This document shows positions 60,203 to 64,000 of a stretch of 64,000 nt of DNA, in pieces. Under the pieces are notes generated by a model, which was given only the letters and a program-made list of their open reading frames with translations, was not told the DNA's origin and did no database searches. The stretch spans positions 682,001-746,000 of the forward strand of contig CP150553.1 in assembly GCA_049487715.1 (NCBI GenBank). The letters are read 5' to 3'. Position numbers and translations under genes: made by a program. Every line of letters begins with the position of its first letter. The first letter of the stretch is position 1. This DNA comes from Pycnococcus provasolii (taxonomy: Eukaryota > Chlorophyta > Pseudoscourfieldiophyceae > Pseudoscourfieldiales).

Positions 60203-60733
60203 ATTACCTTAACGCCAAGACACCTTAACACGAGGAGGACACACGACGAGGAGCAAGCAAGCAAGCCAACCACACCAACCACACCTTAAGGAGCTTAAGC
60301 TAAGCTATTAAGCTATTTATGATAAATAAGAACTATGAAGAAGCGCGAACTACTAACGGGAAGGGACGAACAACTTCTGGGAACTTCTGGGAGGGGGAGG
60401 GATTCGGGAAGCCGAGAGAAAAGAAAAAGCAGAAGAGGCACCTTCTTTCAACTTCAAGCTTTCCACTTAAGGTTAGGGCTTTCATCAAGAAGGGGGCTAA
60501 TGTGCTTCATCAAGCACGGCCTCCTTGCAAGCAAGCCCCTTAAAGTTTTACCTTGCAAGTGGTTTGTTTCTTCCGCTTCGAGTGTTTCTTCGAGCTGAAT
60601 TACGCTGGCCTCGGGAGTCCCGGGACTATTTTATTTTAGGCTGCCCGGGAGGGAGGGGAAAACAACCACCGTGGGAAAAAACCATCCCGTGTGGAGGGAG
60701 AGCTTGCCCGGAGCAAGGGCAACGACGATAACG

Positions 60734-60761
60734 TAACCCTAACCCTAACCCTAACCCTAAA
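60734..60761 (+). repeat. (CCCTAA)4 telomere-type repeat
   Basis: TAACCCTAACCCTAACCCTAACCCTAAAG; the most perfect TTAGGG-type array in the window, on the C-rich strand. Confidence 0.9.
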
Positions 60762-61332
60762 GTTACGATACCCTAAGGTAGTCCTTTCTTCGTTCCACCG
60801 GTCTGGCAAAAGCCCTCCGGGTTGGGGGAACCAAAACACCTCATGCCTTTTCACCTCTCACACCTCTCAACTCTCACGCCTCTCACCTATCACCTCTCTC
60901 GCCTCTCACCTATCACCTATCACCTCTCACGTGGTCACGTGGTCTCCCCATCCTGACCATAAGAGTAGGCATAGGTGGATCCCCTCTTTCCTTCTGGGCG
61001 CATCCCTTCCCTTCCCTTTCCTCCCCCTTTCCCTTTCTTCTTCTTTCTTCGCCCTCAAAGGCAGACCGGGGGACTCGCCTTGGATCAGTCATTCAGTCAC
61101 GTTGCTCTTTCTTTTTCTGATTCTGCGAGGGACCCCCTGCTCTTGGTAAAAGCACCTGCTACACCTGCTTGCTCTTGGGAAAAAGAGCAGGTGCCTGATT
61201 CGTTCACGGGTGGGAAGTTTACCGCGTGAAGTTTTGGTACCAGACCACGTGATGGCAATTTTTGAGTCCCAAAATCACGTCATGGCTCGGACATCGGAAA
61301 ACGCGGGTACATCAGAGGGTGTACCACGGAAA

Positions 61333-61365
61333 TACCCTCTGGAACCCTCTGGAACCCTCTGGAAT
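61333..61365 (+). repeat. Short tandem repeat with TACCCTCTGG/GGAACCCTCT units
   Basis: Three GGAACCCTCT-like units flanked by ATCAGAGGGT motifs in inverted orientation (61309-61410), forming an imperfect palindrome near the integrase fragment. Confidence 0.7.
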
Positions 61366-61420
61366 TACCCCGTACCCACGGAATACCCTCTGGTACCAGA
61401 GGACATCAGAGGGTACAACG

Positions 61421-61850
61421 TCATGGCATCGCCAAACGGAATTGGCTTCGTTGCTGGATAAACTCAGAACCATTGTCGGTGACCACCTCTGCGCAGGCTC
61501 CATAACGGCATAGCACGTGGAGAGCGAAGGTCATGGCTACCGTTTTAGCCTCCTTGTCCGGCAACGGCGCTACCACCAACGTTTTACTGAACGCCTCAAT
61601 CATGACCATGACATATCTGTTCCCCGTGCTGGTCTCTCCGAACGGTCCTGCCAAATCCACATTCCAACGATAGAACAACCCTTTGATCGGCAAAGGTTGC
61701 AATATTTGCCCATCCAGAGGCTTGCCCTTCTGGGGCCTTGCCTTCGCCCGATCGCACGCCTCACAATTGCGCACAAACTCCTCCACATCTTTAGACATTC
61801 CCATCCAGTAGAATCCGTTAGATAATATTGTGGCGGCGAGCTCAAGCCGT
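61421..61850 (-). mobile_element. Ty3/gypsy-type integrase fragment
   Basis: The reading frame contains the integrase zinc-finger end and catalytic region: a Leu-rich leader with FYWMGMSKDVEEFVRNCEACDRAKARP, then WNVDLAGPFGETSTGNRYVMVMIEAFSKT (first Asp) and VVTDNGSEF (second Asp). After this it stops abruptly, without the third catalytic Glu. No gag, protease or reverse transcriptase was found nearby, so it is a decayed fragment. It may be the remnant of a larger element extending either way. Confidence 0.8.
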
Positions 61851-62789
61851 CCTCTTTCACTACACGTAAGACCGCCAAGCCTACGGTAGACACACCTTAA
61901 GTAAAAGTTAAGAGTGGTTGAGTTACACGGAGGATACTAAGGGAGGTCCCTCGAGAGAGGGGGATCACGTGATAACCTCCTCATAGTGGGCATTGCCCGT
62001 TATAAGGGGGGCTGATGAATCACGTGACCACCTCCCTGTTGGGGGTTTTGGCAGTTCGGCGTATCCCGTTTAGGGGTTCACCTCACACACCACCCCGCAG
62101 AGCAGTCAAAAATCCGTGAAAAGTAAGCGTATCTGAGAAGAAAAACCTCAAGCTGAGAGGAAAAGAAACTCGTGTCAGTAGGGATCTGCCCCGCTTGACT
62201 GCGCCTAGGCTTCGCTCGCTGGCACCTATACCGCCCTTCTCCCTTGCAGGTGTGCCTTGCGCTCCTGCCGCACTGCTGCGCCTTGGTGGAGGTGTACCCT
62301 CTCTGTTGTCTCGTTGCTCCTCCTCGTCGGAGCTGCTTACCATTCACCGAAGGGTTGTCCTGCGACGCGACGTGCCGCCTCTCCAGCTTTTAACGTGTTA
62401 ATTTTCCCCCTGATGTTTGATCCCGTTCACCTTAAGTTCGTCGTCACCCACCTGAAGCTGCTGTAGTTGGGTCTATCTCACCCAGTTACACTCTTAATCG
62501 TCTCTCTCTCTCTCTCTCCTATGGCGCTCGACGCACGTCCCGTGCGTTAAAAGCTCGTCGCCAATGATTCTCCTTCCCGGCTCCGCCGCGGCCACAAATC
62601 CCCACTGAACCGGGGCCTTAACAAGGGGTCCCCAAATCTCATCTAATCTAGATCTCTCCCCCTCCCCTTAAACCCCTACTCTCCCTCTCCTGGCAGAAGA
62701 AGTGCCCTGGGGGTTTAGAGGTGGTGCCCCCTGGGTTTAGAGAAAAAAGAGTTCAAACTTCGCGCTCCCCCGCAGTTGTCAATCTCCTC
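61851..62789. other. Spacer with no recognised gene, transposon-edge-like
   Basis: It contains a (CT)n tract near 62500-62518 and GC-poor sequence. Possible terminal repeats of the adjacent transposon could lie here, but I could not identify an inverted pair. Confidence 0.5.
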
Positions 62790-64000
62790 ATGGTGACAGC
62801 ACGCGATGCACGAGCGAACAAGCGCACAAAGAAAGCCGCAGAAGCGGACTTAAAGGCAGTGAAGATCGGAAAGAAGAATGTGTCGCGCAAGAAGGGTCCG
62901 GAGAAAACTGCACGGCAGCACAGCAGCGATGAACGCACGGCGAGTCGACAAGCACGGCAGCACGGCAGCGATGAACGCACGGCGAGTGGACAGGACGGAG
63001 ACGACGAGAGCGAGAAGCTTGCATCCGCTGAACATCTTTTGGCTCTCACTGACGCAACGAACAAAACTGACGTGACGAAAGTGCTGAAGCGCAAGCAGAG
63101 GGATGACTACACGGAAATTCACCGCGTACCGTGGACAGGCGAAGAGACATGGGAACACGCAACTGACCTTGTTCACCAAGCTTCTGGCCACAAGATGACG
63201 GGAGGGCAACGTTACCCTGTAACGAACACCTCGTCTTCCAAAGCCGATACCTTGAGTGACACCCAGTTGTTTGACGAGAAAATGCTCTTGAAGTGTGCGC
63301 ACAACAAGCAAGGTTGCAGGTACAAGGCTGAAATATTGCACGATGTTGCCACCAAAGAGTGTGTCATCTCAACCTGTGGAGTGCATGACGTCCGTGCACA
63401 CGAACAACGAACAAGGCAAGGACCTGGGCTAACGCATAAGCAAAAGGAATTTGCGGACAACGCGCTACGGACGAACTCGACGCCACTGGAAATCTTGAGG
63501 GCGATGCGTAAGGCACCTCCTCGGGACGGCCTCGCCACTGGTGGACTACCGAAGCTTGACACCTTACAAAACTACGCGCGAAAGAACAGACTCGTTGTTA
63601 ACGGGCCAGTGTGTGGAGACACGATAGGCGAGCTCAAGAAGTGGTGTGAGGAGCATTCCGCGGTACCTGATGATGAACATGAGGTGTTCGTTTTGGATAG
63701 CTGGTTTGGACCTGAGGGGAAGTTTAGGATCATACTATCAACGAAGGTGCAACTCGAGTCAGTCAAGAAGCAATACGAGAATAGCGGGTTGGGCATAGTA
63801 TTTCTCGCTGTTGATGCGACTTACAAAGTCAATCTAGAAAAAAGACCTGTGATACCATTTGGAACTGTGGATTGGGATCAGACGTATCACGATGTGTGCG
63901 TATGCTTGATTAGTGAGAAAACAGAAAATCATGATCACTTTGAGTTCGCTCTCACTGGCTTGTTGAAAGGCTTGAAGACAGTATACAATATGACGCTTTC
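62790..64000 (+). mobile_element. MuDR-like transposase gene, open to the window end
   Basis: From the ATG at 62790 the frame stays open for about 403 codons to the last base. The N-terminus is Lys/Arg-rich with a 14-residue tandem duplication. A Cys/His cluster (CAHNKQGCRYKAEIL...STCGVHDVRAH) resembles the GCM1/FLYWCH-type zinc finger of Mutator-like transposases. Further on VFLAVDATYKVN carries the first catalytic Asp position of a DDE core, and DWDQTYHDVCVCLI..KTENHDHFEFAL resembles the following helices. The end of the core and any terminal repeats lie beyond the window. It could be a degenerate domesticated copy, but no internal stop is visible. Confidence 0.7.
62910..62993 (+). repeat. 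42-base tandem duplication in the transposase gene
   Basis: Two 42-base units (62910-62951 and 62952-62993) differ at a few bases and encode the same 14-residue ARQHSSDERTASRQ-like block in frame. Confidence 0.9.

Larger units (their letters stand above)
60203..61420. other. Gene-free region upstream of AP-2 mu, repeat-rich
   Basis: It contains a CCCTAA array at 60734-60761, C/T-rich CCTCTCACCTATCACCTCTC repeats at about 60845-60930 and GC-poor filler. I see no supported gene. Confidence 0.6.

Noticed and set aside
62850-63341. Open frame on the minus strand at the right edge
   Set aside because: It is antisense to the transposase-like frame, which has recognisable zinc-finger and DDE-type features.
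1-64000. tRNA, rRNA and CRISPR arrays
   Set aside because: I saw no cloverleaf-type A/B box pairs, rRNA signatures or regularly spaced repeat arrays of CRISPR type.

Overview
This is a gene-dense nuclear window from a small green alga, most likely a prasinophyte-grade chlorophyte. The evidence is a prasinophyte-type light-harvesting protein (Lhcp), a plastid-type trigger factor, a plant STY-type ACT-domain kinase, an LSMT-like SET protein, and TGTAA motifs (the chlorophyte polyadenylation signal) at many gene ends. Genus is not determinable here; a Pycnococcus- or Mamiellales-like picoalga is an inference. About 32 protein genes are supported. Most are intronless. The introns I can place lie in Lhcp, RPL31, an NDUFB4-like gene, the 5' UTR of RPS18 and, less surely, a PHD-finger gene. 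All starts given are true ATG codons chosen from the sequence.

Layout. 1-6.2 kb: the 3' end of a VPS13-like lipid-transfer gene, a long spacer and a STY-type kinase. 6.4-13.5 kb: a FAM210-like protein, NMD3, Lhcp and a GC-rich O-methyltransferase. 13.6-23.8 kb: a large secreted protein, an RCC1-type repeat protein, a coiled-coil/SFI1-like protein, a PH-domain protein and a plastid trigger factor whose frame is broken near its end. 24-36.7 kb: an SLP-type phosphatase, RPS18, a plastid-type protein, a NUDIX-like protein, an NDUFB4-like subunit, a plastid membrane protein, a DUF1995 protein, the gamma-secretase subunit PEN-2, eIF3f and RPL31. 37-46 kb: GFAT, a lipoyl-like protein without its lysine, a PHD protein, a low-complexity protein and a secreted RCC1 protein. 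46-60.2 kb: a secretory acidic/His protein, a purple acid phosphatase with a frameshift in a G7 run, an HhH protein, a DUF1415-SET fusion, an FAD-oxidase/SDR fusion and AP-2 mu. 60.2-64 kb: a transposon-rich edge with a Ty3/gypsy-type integrase fragment and a MuDR-like transposase open to the window end.

Between genes, two G-rich motifs recur. An exact 9-mer, TTCGGGGTT (either strand), occurs at least ten times, always in 5' spacers. (TTAGGG)-like telomere-type tracts fill several divergent promoters. Together with TGTAA motifs that often overlap the stop codon, they suggest compact shared promoters and very short 3' UTRs. Four genes are split between two frames; one break is a clear homopolymer indel, so assembly errors are a real possibility. 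The genes are mostly housekeeping (translation, trafficking, plastid proteostasis, amino-sugar synthesis) and do not form one pathway.
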